Assembly: GCA_009760855.2 (NCBI GenBank)
Contig: WPIO01000010.1
Span: 8,785,501 to 8,849,500 of the forward strand
Length of the DNA: 64,000 bases
Source of the DNA: Cristatella mucedo
Taxonomy: Eukaryota > Bryozoa > Phylactolaemata > Cristatellidae
Reading direction: 5' to 3'
Shown: in pieces, positions 10,401 to 21,883 of the stretch
Layout: each line of letters begins with the position of its first letter
Position numbering within the stretch: the first letter of the stretch is position 1
Translations under genes and position numbers: made by a program
Notes under the pieces: model-generated
Told to the model about the DNA's origin: nothing
The model's database searches: none
Seen by the model: only the letters and a program-made list of their open reading frames with translations

Positions 10401-13400
10401 CTCAGGTGGTTGGTCACCCTTGATGTATGCATCCTACATTGGTCATGACAGCATAGTAGCAACGCTCTTGGATGCCGGTGCTGATGTTGACGTACGCAAT
10501 CCACGAGGCCAGACTCCATTAATGTTAGCAGCGAGCTGTGGCAACGAGGTCGTCTGTGAGTGTCTGAAAGATGTAAGTTTGCTTCTCCTACTCGATCCTC
10601 AATGCTTGGTTGCAGCTGACCAAGGGCGTTGCTTTTCCTCGGATTTTTCCGATTGCATGTTGTGGTTGCTGACATAAAACGCCCTACTAGCATCGATGAC
10701 GGCCAAGCAATCTGGCTGGTTTTGTGATGGTTGCAGCTCGGCAATTGTGAGGTGGACACATGTGACGACAGTGGCTGGACTGCACTTGTTCACGCGGTAT
10801 ACAACGGTCATCAAAACATGGTCAAGACTTTGCTTGAATGGGGATGCAATGTTAACTGCTGGTATGAGATATTCTTTTGGTACAGTCATTGTAAGTACCC
10901 AGTTGACTTTAACTTGCAGGTGTTGGGGCTTATACTATTTTTGTGTTCACTTTCAGTGACCGCCAAGGATTTACGCCACTCATGCATGCATCAAAAGAAT
11001 GTCACGAAATCATAGTGCAATACCTTCTGGAGCATGTAAGTTGCCTCTGTATCACTGTGTTCTAGTTGCTGTTAACTTATGCTCAGTACTAATATAACGA
11101 AGCTATAAATGCTGTCATGCCATCAGTAATAACGTTGATGTGACATGTTGCATCAGACAAAAGTCATCAGCTGAAATTGTTTAGTTTGTTCATTCTGAAA
11201 TCATCGTTGGCTGTACATACTTTTCCAATAGTTTGTCGTTGAGCATGGCCTGAAATTGTTTTAGTTTAGCAGCATGATTTATCTGGAGTGTTGTGGTCGA
11301 TCAACTTCCTTCCTTCTAAACCTTTGCCGTGCAGTTCTTTAATTACAATCGGCAACGGCTTGCAGAAGTAATGGTCTAATCGTTGGTGTTGTGGCCCTAT
11401 ATACCTGATTGGTAGCTGCCTTTAAGCCCGTCGTACAGAGAAGAGTTTATTTGCCAGATGGGTGTGGATTGTGAGTTGGCAAATCTGACCGACCCTTTCA
11501 GTGGTGAAATGAAGACGTTTTCCCTTGCCGCGTGTCATCGTAGGGATATTTCTCCTTCAAGCACTTGGTCTGAACCTCGTCAACCTGATGAACCGATGAA
11601 AGAATTTGTTGATGAATATGTTTAGGGAAATAGAGGCGAATGGGCCCAAAGCTCTATCCTTGGTCCGACTTGAAAGGTATGTGTGGACAGTCAAACCAAC
11701 CGACCTGCTTGCCACTTCAGCCTTCCTATGATTGGCTGCATTTATCATGATGAAGGCCTGGTCCTCCTTGGCTCATTTCTGGCTTCACGTACGGACAGTG
11801 CTATGTCGGTATTCATCCTTACCTACTGCAGTTCAGACACCCGTGCACATTGTTTTCACAGCTGTGACGGCCATGCCAGTGAACATCGTCCTTGTGGTCA
11901 ATTGCTGATCCCTTATTTCTACGTGTTGCAAGCCCGTGCCGCCCTGCTACCGTTCGAGCTCACAACTTTTTACTCTCATTTCACGGTGTTCTCCTAACAT
12001 AGCCAGAACTTACCTAGCGACTTTTTATTGGTACATACTACAGCCACCCAGTGTCCGGCATGGCTATCGTGGCTCGAAAAAGGAGACTGAGATTTATTTT
12101 ATTGCACGAGCCTCCACTTCGACTCAAATGTAGGCAGATGAAAAAGCTTGGATCGATGGCCGCCGTTCGATGACTGTGAAATTGAATAAACGGCAACTGA
12201 TGCTGATCCCGAGCGAGTGGCCCCCTTGCGATGTGCTCACGTGCGAAGCTTACAATCAGGTGCAGCACAGTGCTGCTGTCCAGCTTCCGGCAGAAGCCTA
12301 TCATTCGTGGCAGCTCTATAGTCCTGCAGATGACGACAGCGGGAGCAAGTGCAATGCAGGTAGCCGGTGAGGGAAGTCCACAAGCGACTCGGCATTGTAG
12401 GTGTTTATTCTTGTTTGCTCGTGCAGGGTGCCAGTGCCGGCAGTGCTAGCAAAGCTGGGCATTCTGCTCGATCTCTCGCGTTGGACAAAGGCTCCATGAA
12501 AATCGTCGCCATGATTGATAAATATTTGACCCCTTCGGCACGCAACGCTAGGACCAGCCAGCCGCCTCGTTCGGCATCTCCATCCGTTCGCTCTGGTAAG
12601 TGCACACGTCGGCCACCGCTTCATTGACCAAACATTTATGTGGCTGTTGTTTCTTACCAGGTTCTTAAGATCGCACTCTGCATGTAGCAGTTAGTGAGTG
12701 GTGGACATGTCTTAGTAGATGGATTTTGGAGGTGCAAGGACCCCTGTAATCACTGGTGGCAGCCTGCTAAGTGTGTTTCTTTTGTGCTTACTTGCACACA
12801 TGTGTCTGTGTGTTTTTAGTTTGCTGCTAATCCCCACCAATGGAGGAGTGATGATAAAGCGGGTGTGCGTGCGATGCCTCAAGAGAGCTAATTTGTTTCT
12901 GGGCACTACATGCATGCTAGGAAGGAAGCATGTCAATTGATATGTGATATTATAATAATACATTTGCATAGCACCCTCAGAGAACTCTTTCAGTCTCTTT
13001 CTAGGCACTTTACAAATGCCGTAAGCATGGACAATTTCACCATGCATAAGCACATTGAAGACGATTCATGCGAAGGAAGATAATGCTGTGAGGAGCAGGT
13101 GTAGGGCATCGAGCATCTTCTTCGAACTTAGCCAGGCTGCTTTCTCTCACTGTGCCTGTTTTTTAAGGTTGTAGGACACTTGAACTCACTTCATTCAAAC
13201 CCCCATGACCATGCAAAGGACATGAGGCAGAGATAATTTTCAATGAGCATCTACTATATTTAGTATTTCCTTTTTGTCACGAGTAGTGTGAAGCCTGTGA
13301 AGTTTTATTTATGCAATTTACTATGTGATAGAACTCAAAAAGGCAGCTGAAGTTGCTGTCAACTTCCACCTGCATGGAGGGCCCCGAGTTCGGGAAGCTT

Positions 13401-16400
13401 GCAAATAAAATGCAAAGGTTATGTCTTGTGACCTTTTTATCCGGATTATATATTTGAATGCGGAACTGCTGACTGCATTTTCTGGGTATGTGAGGACTTA
13501 AGAAAGAAATGGTGGGAAACAGTATTTTTGTTGCCTGTTCGTGCAAGATAAAAAATAGCTTTCTTTTGAGACCTTCTTCGACTTGTCTTTGGGTTGACTC
13601 TCCTGTCGTATGAAAAGCAGCTTTGCTTTTCCAGATTTAAGCTTCTGCGAGAAAAAAGTTATGCCTCATCCCCCTTCAGCCTCAGAGGCTGATTTCTGTG
13701 TGTCACTATGGCATTTTTGCCTCTTGCCTTGTGAGAAGAATCTTTTTTGGGGGTTTGGCTTGACACTTCATGTTTGATTTTGTGTAATTGTTAAGTCTCT
13801 GAATAGTGCTGGAAGTGTTTTAATGCTCGAATGTAAGGTCATAGGTTTGCCATTGGCTCTCCACTAGGAATGATAGCTAAATGCATGCTCTGTGAGCAAA
13901 TCCTAGTAAGAGATATACAAGTGCGTAGCTTGTAAAGCTACATTTTATATATATAAATATATGTACACACACACGTGTGTATATATAATGTATTAATAGT
14001 GCGATATCTTTCACCTTTGCTTATTGTGTCGCAAATATTGGTAATGTTAGCTTTTGGAGCCTCCTAGATGCTGAGATCGTTGATGCAGCATTGTTAAGTT
14101 TTAAGATTAGTTTGCCATTCATTCGACAAAGCAGCTTATATAGAGTGATCTTGATTGGCATGTCAGAGGTCATCGTCGAAATGTCTTCATTCACTGACAG
14201 AAGCAAATGCTCATTGTTGCCATTGCTGTTTGGTCTGGATCAATGTGCCCCAAGCTTATTCTGTAATAATGACAATAATTCAAAAATGCTTAGCTTTATA
14301 AGAAAACTAAATCTTTTTGGACACTTTATATATACTGGAAAGGCAGTATTTCAATTGATTAGTTATAACATATACACAATTTTGGCACACATAAACACGT
14401 AAATTACGGTTTCCCGGGTCGAAAAAAATTCTGAGTAATAGTTGGCTTTGAGCTTTCATTTAATTACCTGTCAAGTCAGTGGATGTCATGGTGAGTAATT
14501 CAGTGGTGCGAGTTCCCGGCTTTGATGACACTGAAACCCGAGGCAAGATCTCCAAAAGACCGAGGCTGTTTGTTAGATGCACAGGTAAATGATTGGAGGT
14601 AGAGGGACAAGTGGTAAGGTGAGAGGCTTGTGGGGTATATTAGATAGCAACACCGGAGCAAGAGAATGAAGGGACCTACAAGTGAGGGACAGAATCTTAT
14701 GATAATAATATTGATAATACATTTGTACTGCACCCTCATAAAAAATTAATCTTTTTCTAGGCGCTTTACAATTGCTGCAAAGGAAGAATGACCTAATGGT
14801 TAATGGTAGCATGTTAAATGACAACAAGCATAACGTGGTTAGAAGCGACATGCACAGAGTCAGCATGCCAATGCGGTTAGTGGCAGCATGCACAGTGTCA
14901 ACATGCATAAGCACACAAACGACGAATCGCAATGACCCACTAAATACTGTAATAAAAAGATGTGTTATTTTGCTTCTTTTTAAATGTCGAGTCAGGGGAT
15001 GTCGTAACGCCAGTCGAAAGTGAGTTCCAGGCTTTGGGAGCATAAAAATATAATAAAAAATATAGAGCTAAATGCACCGTCTCCAAAGGATTTGAGGTTG
15101 AGGTGTAGGTAAATGATTAGATTCGGGAAAGCAGGCAGTATGATGCTTAGCCTAGTTGGGAGTAGATCTGGCAGGTAGCCTGGAGCCAAATAATGAAGGG
15201 ACCTAAAGGTGAGTGACAGAACCTTGATGTCGATGGGCTGCTTGACTGGAAGCGTGTTCGAATTGGCGAGAACTGGTGCGATATAGAACTGCGAAGCTCA
15301 TGGCAATGGACCTAGCTGCAGTTTTCTACGAACTCTAAATGCCTGATTGCAGTCCGGTAGACCAGTAAACCCTGAGTGACAGAAGTCGACACCGGATGTC
15401 ATAAATGCATGGACCAATTTGGATGTGGTATCCCTGTCTAAGCAAGCCCGAATTTTAGCAACGTTATGTAGCTGAAAGTAGGCAAACTTGACTGTGGAGC
15501 TGACGTGGTCTCTAATGAAAGGTCACTTTGGAATAGGACACATAGATTTCATGCAGATTCAACAGGAGATATGCTATCAGCCGGTTTTAAGCTTTAATTT
15601 TTGAATTTCTGAATCACACTTGGTTTGTTCATAACTAGTAATTTGGTTTTATCACAATTTAAGAAAGTTTGCTGCCATTCATATGCAGATGTCATCAATA
15701 CATGCAGCTAGGGAGCTGAGAGAATTCATTGTGCTGGAGGGCTGGGAGGGATCAAAGCAAAGGTGCAACTGAGTATCATGTGCATAGAAATGAAAGCCTG
15801 GGTTGTGCCTCGCAATCAGTTCGGCAAGAGGGAGAGCATAAACCGTGAAAAGAACCGGACCAAGCACGGAGCCCTGAGGTACTCCATACTTCAGAGGTTT
15901 CTCTGATGATCTTTTTCCATTTACATCCATACTTTAATTTCTCCCACTGAGATAGGGCTTCAACCATCGCAGTGCTTTACCAGTGATGCCTATGATGGAT
16001 GAGAGAGTACTCGAGAAGGACTCGGTGATCGATAGTATCAAAAGCTGCCGAAAGATCCAGCAAAACAAGCAGAGATACTCTACCTAAGTCGGCATTCCTA
16101 AGGTCGTTATACACTCGGAAGCAATGCTGACTCTGCACTACTAAATGGGAAGCCTGTTAAGGCTTATGAGAGGCGATGCAATGTGGCAGTTGCTATAATT
16201 ATGACCGACAAGCCCAGCTGCTGGGTTTTTCACCAACTGAGAGTATTATTGGACGGGCTGGAAGACATGCAAGCTCTGAAGTATAGAAGTCTGGAAGGTA
16301 TGTCGCTAACGCATTGACCAGCTTGACTCTGGTATCTCTATCTAAGCAAGCCTTGGTGCAATATTACTTAGCTAGAGGTTGGCAGACTTGAGTTCAGAGC

Positions 16401-19400
16401 CGGTTCGGTCGTCTGGTGAATGTCATTAAGCCCCCAAATATGTCTTGTCTTAGCAGGCTGTATAAATGCTCTATTGGTGTGCTTTTGCTGCTGCTGAAAG
16501 GCTTCGCTTTACCATTCCGAACAGGATATGAGTCAGGTTCGACACGTGCTTCTCCACAAGCTGCATCGCCAACAGAATTTCACCGGCAGTCGTTCCCACC
16601 AAGCCATGCTGAGGGCCCCACCGCCTCTCACCGAAGTTCCACTCCGGCGCACCAGAGTCCTACGCCGCCGGTGCACCCGACTACAGCGCATGTGCACACT
16701 CACGTTCCAGTGTCACCGTAAGCAAGCTTGCTTTTGCTAAGTCGCAGCGGCATCTCTCCCCTTTTGATCGGCATTTCAAACGGACTGTGACCACTTCTTT
16801 TTCCAGAAGGGACGGGAGGCCTCCGCCTCTTGCTGTCCAGCCGAGCGCTGCGGCGGATGGCCGGCCTGCTCGGCTGCCTCTTGCCGGTTTCGACGATGCT
16901 GCGACGGCAGACGGCTGGGACGCCGGCGATCCGCGAGATCTCGCCGACCTGATGCATCGGCTGCATCTGTCTAAGTACATGCCGCTGTTTGAGGAGCAGG
17001 AGCTCGATCTTCGCTTGTTCTGGACCCTCACGGACTCGGATCTCAGAGAGGTCGGCGTGAAGCTGCTCGGTCCTCGACGCAAGATGACGAATGCCATTGC
17101 TCGCTGGCGCAGCGGCATCCGCATTGTGGGTCCGGCCGAGCAGGCGTACGCCGACGGGCTGGAGGTCGAAATGCAGGAGACGGCCGTCAGGCTGCACCAG
17201 GTTAGCCAAGGCGCCGATCTTTTTCGCTGTTGCCCTTGCGTGCCCCAGTGCTTCATCGTGCGGTGCCATGACGGCAGCCAGTGCTCAGCTGCCCGAGTCC
17301 CGTGGTTCTATTTTTGAACTTCGCCCGGCTCTCGGCTTTCTTTTGAACTTCGCCCGGCTCTCGGCTTTCCGGTATCTCAGAGTGTGCAAAAACAAAAGAT
17401 TTCAGCTTCGTGATCCTCATCAATCATCCATTCTGCGCAGTAAGCCTGTGAAGCTCCAGCCGGCTCTTTTTTTAGAATGTTGTAGCAACCTGCATCTTGA
17501 TTTTCACACTGAACCTCATTAGTGTGCAGTAAATGCAGGTGATGAAAGGTGTGATAGCAGAGCTATCGGGCGGAGCTACAACAACGTGACCAATCAGGAG
17601 AGGCCTCTCTGACGGTGCGGTCCTGGAGCGGATATAAGATGGTTGCCTATAAACGTGGTCTGTTCATTGTGATGCGTCTTATCATTATAAAAGGTAGGTA
17701 GGTTTAGTGTGACACGCTTCACGTTTCGAGAGGCAAGTGGTGTCGAATGGGGTGGTCGCCTCACCAGGCTCCAGCCTAGCCTTCTAAAAACGTGGATAGG
17801 ACGTTCGAAATAATTCTGTTAACGAAGATATAAACTTGGTGTTCAAAAATACCACGTGGTATTCTTGTGAACCTTAGCAAGCAAGTGTGAGCTGCAGGCA
17901 AGTCGTGTGTTGGCTAGCTGTAGTGGTAACATGATCCTAAAACTTGTTAGTGGTTAGTGCTCCCAGATAACTTACTGAATCTGGCATTAGTATCAGAACA
18001 CTCCAATCTCTGCTCGCGTAGCTCGTAACTTGCCTCCGTCAGATGCCTTCCTATATTCAGCAAATGTAAAGCGACTAGAGAGAGATTGAGTTCACTGAGG
18101 GCACTTTATCAAGTGCATTATTATTATTATTATTATTATATTATTATTACGTTATTATGGAATGTATCTCCGTCTGTAACTCCACAAAGTCATAAAGACA
18201 GTGTGGGTGTTATGAAAAAGAGTTTTGTATAGCGCACTCACAGCCTAAGTGGCTTTCGGTACGCATTCGGTAGCCAACAGACTTTGTCTCATGCAACAAA
18301 AAGAAAGTGGGAAGCATAGCAGAGTCAGGAGAGCAATTAAGGTAGTGAGTAGCACGGAAGTAGCAGCTCAGGACCGCTGGAAAGGATGAGCCATAGCCGG
18401 CATCAGGAGAGTAGTTGTCGTTGCATAAGAATTGTGGAAGTGAGTTCCACGGTGTAGGACCTGCAGAGCTAAAGCTTCTGTCGCCAACGGTCTTTAAGCA
18501 GAGGAATGGAACAGCTAATGTATTGTCCACACAAGACCTGAGGGCACGAAGAGGCTGAAACTGGTGCAGCAGTTCAGCTAGGTACAAAGGAGCCAAGCCG
18601 TGGCGGGCCTTGTGGGTCGCCGTAAGAACTCTGCCCTGTATCCATTGCTCAACCAGCATCCATCCTAGCTCTTTAAGCAAAGGAGACACGTGCTCAAACC
18701 TCTGGAACTTGAACACTAGCCTTGCAGCCATATTCATAGTCAGCTGCAGTGGTCTAGTTGCTTTCTTTGGTAGCCCATCCAAAAGGGACTTACAATAATC
18801 AAGCCCATATCCCGCTTAGGCAAAAAGCAGTTGCTGGTAGTGAATCGCTGACAAACAAAAGTTCGTCTTGGATGGCGAGCCACGTTGGCTCTTGCCTTGC
18901 AGGTTTGACTGCAGTCTGGCACATGCTTACCATTCATTACATATGCACCTTCTGCGTTTTTGCGATTACAGCCTGTGGTTGCTCACCTCTCTCGCGAGTA
19001 GCAGCATGCTTCGCACTGCAGCAGCTTGCTTTGCACTGCAGCAGCAGCCGTCCGAGCTAGCTCCATTTCTTGTGATGGTTTCATCTGTGCCCTGCATGTC
19101 CGGCTGTTTATGCTGGTGCCGACCCTTTGCAGCTGATCGATCTCTCCTTTCATCGCTGTTTGCAGCTGGCAGCTGATGTGGAGCGCCTTCAGGCGCAGCT
19201 TGCTCAGGAGTCGCAGCTGCGCTCCATCGCCGAGCACGCCCTCGTCCAGCACAAAGCCAACTGGGAGTTCTTCGTGCAGCACAGCGCCGTGGCAAGGCAG
19301 CACTGCGACTGGCTGCTCCGCTCGCTCTCCAGATACAAGTATGCGATGATCAAGTGTGATGCGATGGGTGGCGCCTGATGGGCTCGCCACTTGTGGCCTC

Positions 19401-21883
19401 TCACTCGCTCACTTGCTGCTTCCTAGTCTGCAGCAGGCCAGAAGCAACAGCGGTGTCCATTTCGGCGGCTACCGAGCGGCACGTGCCAGCATAGTCATGC
19501 AGTCCTGCTCGTGAACCTGACTGTAACGGTAGTACTTTCTTCTCTTTTTGGCAATGATTCAGAGGCTGTTCACAGATTTCTAATCACTTGAACTCCTACT
19601 TGTGTTTCTCAGTTCGTTAGTCGACACCTTCCCAGGTTAGAACGTGAGTGAGGTCTTGACTTTTACCTAACTTCTTCGTAAAACCTTCACCTATTCCACT
19701 GATATATTCGCTATGACTGTTCATGAGCTGTCCTCGGATATGCTAATCAAAATAGGACCTGCTTAGCATAAGGTATGCTGTCACCAATAAGCTGAAGAGC
19801 AATTCAAGATATGGCGTAGGCATCAAAATCAAGCAAAACTGAATCATTAACAGTGCTTGTAAAGCCTCTGAAACTTTTTTGATTCCCGAACAAGCCAATT
19901 GTAAATAAAATTTGGGGTACTTCATCTGGTAACAGGCAAATGACACTAACCTCAAGACCCAACCGCTTCAGAGGACAAAATGTCTTATAATTCCCATACA
20001 CCAGTGCCATTTTATATGGTGGTAACTGATACACAATATCGCCGAATACACCAACGATGTTGTATTAAAGGTTTTTTGGTCTATTTTGGATACATCAGCC
20101 GTTTTGTCCAAATTTTTTTTCTTTGGCCGTCATCATCGATTGTCATAATGCTTTACTATTTTACGGCTATTTTACTGCTTACTTTACTGCCTTCTTACTA
20201 TTTTACTGCTTTACTATTTGCACGTTTTAGTGGTGGGTGTAGCCTCGAGGTTTGTAAAAATTTCGTAGGAAAGATCGATTTTGGAGTGCGGCACGACTTT
20301 CAAATCGCCGTGCATGCATCAGTTTATAAACATGCACATGTGCCTCTTCCCCCACACACACCTGCACACACTTACATACTTAAGTACTTCCATCAGTATA
20401 TTTATGTATATATATGTGGATTGTACACAAGTATGTGCTGCATGTATAACTTGTTGGAATGAGTGTACCTTGATTTAGGTCAGCAATACAAAGCGCTACC
20501 CTCTGTGTCTCACCATAAAATATAAGTTACCTCCCAAAATAATTTAGTATGTCCTGTTCATATCACTTGCTATTACAAAATAAAGCTAATTCTACTGTAT
20601 CGGTTAACTGTTATGCCGTACCTGTATGTCATGGAACCAGTGAATCCTGTTTCTGTTTCTGCTTGCTCTAAAGTTACAATTACATGCTCCTCGTGTGACC
20701 AACGCATCCGAATTTCTCTGATATTCATAATCTTCTCTGATGATCGCTTCTGGACAATTCCTCTGTTGATCTTGCTAGTTGGAGAGATGGTCATACAAAC
20801 GATGGACCCTGTTAGTGAAGCTTTTCGTGCATTCTAGAAAATCTCTGCCCTAATGTTGCAGCCCCTATGTGAGCCCTCCTTATGTTGTGTGGCTAATTGT
20901 GCTCGTGGTTGGCTTTACTAGGAAATGGCTTAAGCTCAAACTAGTCCGGGATGCCTGGTTATTAGAAATGCTGCCATGATCATGGGATTATTCAACCTTT
21001 GTTAGCAGTTATGCTGTACACATATGCTGCTGATCTGGAGATCAGAAGACCAGCTAGGTTTGGGTGACCCAAATATACCTCGACCTTACTTAAAGTCGGC
21101 GGTCCGACACTGGGCTCCATTCCAATGCTCTGTTTAGGCCAGGCCTATTGCCCCAGACTCATTAGCACCTTCTCTTATCAGCTGCTTCGTTTCCAGACTT
21201 CGTGCTCTACTTATACTTCTTGTTCTGCTTATTTTTGAAGCATGGCAAAACGTCGTACCATGTTGTTGTTCTTACCATTATTACGTTGATCCCTCTATCC
21301 ATAGTGCGCAAGATTTCTACACAACGATTTACCCGTGTAAGATGCCAACTTATCAGATCCGTGTGACATATGGTCACCATGGTCTCATCAAGCAATTATT
21401 CGCCGTATAAATGTTGACTGCAGTGGTGATGCTAGAGCCCCACCTCAATAGGGTTTCTGTAATGTAATGCAATGGAATGTTATTGTAATGTAAGCCCCCA
21501 CCGCTGCCTGTAAGCGTAGCATTTGCCACCCGGAGAAATCTCACCGTTCTTCTTCCTCACTATTTGTCACTGCACTTCTTCGGGCTTTGCCGGGTGTGGA
21601 CTATTGCAGTTGCGTTTGTAGGGCGTGCCAGAACGAGACCTGGTTCCGGCAGCTCTCTGTTCATGGTGAAGAGGCTCCATCGTCAGGCAACCCAGAGCTT
21701 GATGCCATTGCAGCCAACCTGAGGAACCAGATCGTAGCTCTCAGTGACAGAGATCTGTGGCAGACGACGCAGAATGCTGTGCGTGATACGCTGAATGCTG
21801 CCGTTGCTGTGGCAGACGGGCTCGACAAAGCTTTTCGCGTTGGACGTGGTGCGCAGGCTGGCCCACAGGACGAAGTTCTGTGA
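5096..21883 (+). CDS. ANKS3: ANKS3, ankyrin repeat and SAM domain protein 3 (nine exons)
   Basis: Exons: 5096-5274, 10374-10572, 10737-10861, 10957-11035, 12427-12595, 16525-16717, 16807-17200, 19166-19338 and 21622-21883. All junctions are GT/AG and in phase, giving 590 residues (human about 656). Residues about 42-215 hold six ankyrin repeats, including GGWSPLMYASYIGHDSI, GQTPLMLAASCGNE and GFTPLMHASKECHEIIVQYLL. A Ser/Pro/His-rich linker follows. The SAM domain (about 356-419) has DLADLMHRLHLSKYMPLFEE, LTDSDLREVGVKLLGPRRKM and AIARWRSG. A coiled region starts at EQAYADGLEVEMQETAVRL, and the C-terminal exon resembles the ANKS3 tail. In vertebrates ANKS3 is a ciliary scaffold that binds ANKS6 and the NEK8/NPHP module through its SAM domain. 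The start is chosen because it gives MANYSDSSDE with the LDLHTACSIGH block at the expected spacing. No frameshift is seen. Confidence 0.93.
5590..5725 (+). repeat. Possible 3' fragment of a second SINE family (SINE-B)
   Basis: The end, (C)TGTTTAATCAGCT at about 5697-5710, matches the ends of SINE-B copies at 39513-39680 and 7600-7770 (GAGGC(T/A)GTTTAATCAGC). The preceding sequence is only loosely similar. It lies in ANKS3 intron 1. Confidence 0.35.
5780..5985 (-). mobile_element. tRNA-derived SINE-B copy (minus strand)
   Basis: Read in reverse, it has an A-box-like GTGGCTATAGTGAGTTTG and a clear B box, GGGTTCGAATCC (plus strand 5909-5920, GGATTCGAACCC), followed by GGGCAATCCTTTATCGCCAACTGCAAG-type sequence. 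That body is shared with the copy at 39513-39680. It lies in ANKS3 intron 1. Confidence 0.55.
5986..7378. other. ANKS3 intron 1, no recognised element
   Basis: I see only a short G run at 6252-6260 and no ORF with family features. Confidence 0.4.
7379..7455 (+). repeat. (CT)n microsatellite, about 77 bp
   Basis: An uninterrupted CT dinucleotide run in ANKS3 intron 1. It makes spurious Ser-Leu and Arg-Glu frames on the two strands. Confidence 0.97.
7600..7775 (+). mobile_element. tRNA-derived SINE-B copy
   Basis: It has an A-box-like stretch, CAGGGGTAAGGTACTTGCA, and a B box, GGGTTCGAGTCCTGCAG (about 7653-7670). The body is AGACAATCCTGTGCACCACTGCAAG and the end is GAGGCAGTTGAATCAGC, both shared with the copy at 39513-39680. 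It lies in ANKS3 intron 1. Confidence 0.6.
7776..8489. other. ANKS3 intron 1, no recognised element
   Basis: Cytosine-rich on the plus strand around 8090-8290. No family features or conserved motif seen. Confidence 0.35.
8490..8790 (+). repeat. Old dispersed repeat, also at 37440-37720
   Basis: Shares blocks in the same order with the CLINT1-intron copy: ATGCAAATTA(A/G)CAAA, CTCCCCTTTTT/CTCCTTTTCCCC, GGCTGTGACTTA/GTGACTGTGACA, ACTAACT and finally GCTTATTATAGG(A/G)GTAGATA. No coding content. The family is unknown to me. The end (8770-8830) runs into a degraded SINE or LINE tail (GCACCCTGAGACAAC). Confidence 0.5.
8980..9130 (+). mobile_element. tRNA-derived SINE-A copy
   Basis: Full-length-looking copy. 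The A box is TGGTTTGGTCCAGTGGTTAAGG (about 8986-9007), and the B-box region is GGTCGTGGGCACGAGCCC (about 9034-9051). The tail AGAGATTAAGTTCTCTTGGG then GCGCTATACAAAT resembles the LINE tail in this window. It lies in ANKS3 intron 1. Confidence 0.8.
9265..9405 (+). mobile_element. LINE C-terminal fragment
   Basis: The plus frame around 9285-9345 reads LTNRKSFGGSAFSSYAPKA, matching the conserved NLKSFGDRAFSSYAPKAW segment at the end of the LINE ORF. The fragment is broken on both sides. Confidence 0.65.
9540..10095 (+). mobile_element. LINE 3' end (CR1/L2 group)
   Basis: From HSLAPAYFSDILPHQAKHRT through NLKSFGDRAFSSYAPKAWNS, with a frameshift near 9745, then the untranslated tail with GCGCCTAGAGAGAGAGATTG and CTTTATCAAGTG, ending in ATTATTATTCTT (10035-10050). 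It is nearly the same as the element at 925-2518, on the opposite strand, and lies in ANKS3 intron 1. Confidence 0.85.
11036..12426. other. ANKS3 intron 4, no recognised element
   Basis: Exons 4 and 5 join without a phase change, and the protein aligns with human ANKS3 without a gap, so no exon is expected here. I recognise no repeat family. Confidence 0.5.
12945..13030 (-). repeat. LINE/SINE-type tail remnant
   Basis: Read on the minus strand it gives AAAGTGCCTAGAAAGAGACTG...AGTTCTCTGAGGGTGCTATGCAAATG followed by an ATTATTATA run. No coding part is attached. Confidence 0.6.
13031..14509. other. ANKS3 intron 5, mostly unrecognised; one AT/GT-rich palindromic patch
   Basis: The only clear structure is a TATATA/CACACACGTGTGT/TATATA patch at 13940-13993, a self-complementary microsatellite. 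Confidence 0.5.
14510..14700 (-). mobile_element. LINE C-terminal fragment
   Basis: Reverse-strand remnant of the LINE ORF end (CRSLHSLAPVLLSN and the KSFGDLAS block). It abuts the next LINE copy and is broken by frameshifts. Confidence 0.6.
14700..16140 (-). mobile_element. Degenerate CR1/L2-group LINE
   Basis: Minus-strand copy with its tail at 14700-14775 and RT motifs spread over several frames. The stretch 15679-15930 reads LKYGVPQGSVLGPVLF and then FHFYAHDTQLHL. The second position of the catalytic YADD box is histidine, so the polymerase could not work even without the frameshifts. It lies in ANKS3 intron 5, antisense to the gene. Confidence 0.8.
16145..16410 (-). mobile_element. LINE fragment
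   Basis: It resembles the part of the LINE C-terminal region seen at about 1480-1730 (the TSRLDFCNSLL and DKDTTSKLVHA area), heavily mutated. It ends about 115 bp before ANKS3 exon 6. Confidence 0.5.
16808..17200 (+). other. ANKS3: ANKS3 exon carrying the SAM domain
   Basis: One 394-nt exon (with the split codon base at 16807) encodes the complete SAM domain and the start of the following helix. The acceptor is TTTTTCCAG and the donor is CACCAG/GTTAGC. Local GC content is clearly higher than in the neighbouring introns. Confidence 0.9.
17312..17371 (+). repeat. Tandem duplication of a 29-30-bp unit
   Basis: TTTTGAACTTCGCCCGGCTC followed by TCGGCTTTC occurs twice back to back, 110 bp after the SAM exon in the intron. 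Confidence 0.85.
17372..18055. other. ANKS3 intron 7, no recognised element
   Basis: It has a CCAAT-containing stretch (17588-17600) and a TATA-like GGATATAAG, but no transcript follows that I can support. Confidence 0.35.
18056..18152 (+). repeat. LINE 3' tail with ATT microsatellite
   Basis: Shows GCAAATGTAAAGCGACTAGA, AGAGATTGAGTTCACTGAGG and CACTTTATCAAGTGC, then (ATT)n with one interruption. Confidence 0.8.
18205..18930 (-). mobile_element. Second LINE family (LINE-2nd), 3' part
   Basis: A 190-codon minus-strand frame (18210-18782) encodes a non-LTR RT C-terminus distinct from the main family: NMAARLVFKFQRFEHVSPLL, a LGWMLVEQWIQGR block equivalent to LHWLPVKQRI, and GDRSFSSAGPTPWNSLP. 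The order is the same as in CR1/L2 ends but the wording is different. A second copy is at 57165-57545 (plus). It lies in ANKS3 intron 7, antisense. Confidence 0.75.
19339..21621. other. ANKS3 intron 8, no recognised element
   Basis: AT-rich. It has a local run of TTTACTRYYTTACT-type words at 20150-20220 but no identifiable element or exon. Confidence 0.4.

Noticed and set aside
16681-17269. Two long minus-strand frames opposite the ANKS3 SAM exon
   Set aside because: Antisense shadows of a GC-rich coding exon. They have no family features.
17550-17640. Similarity of a CCAAT/TATA-like patch to 25318-25400 (both with CGGGCGGAGCT)
   Set aside because: The match is only about 30 bp long with poor flanks. 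It may be a repeat fragment or chance, so it is not listed as a promoter or repeat.
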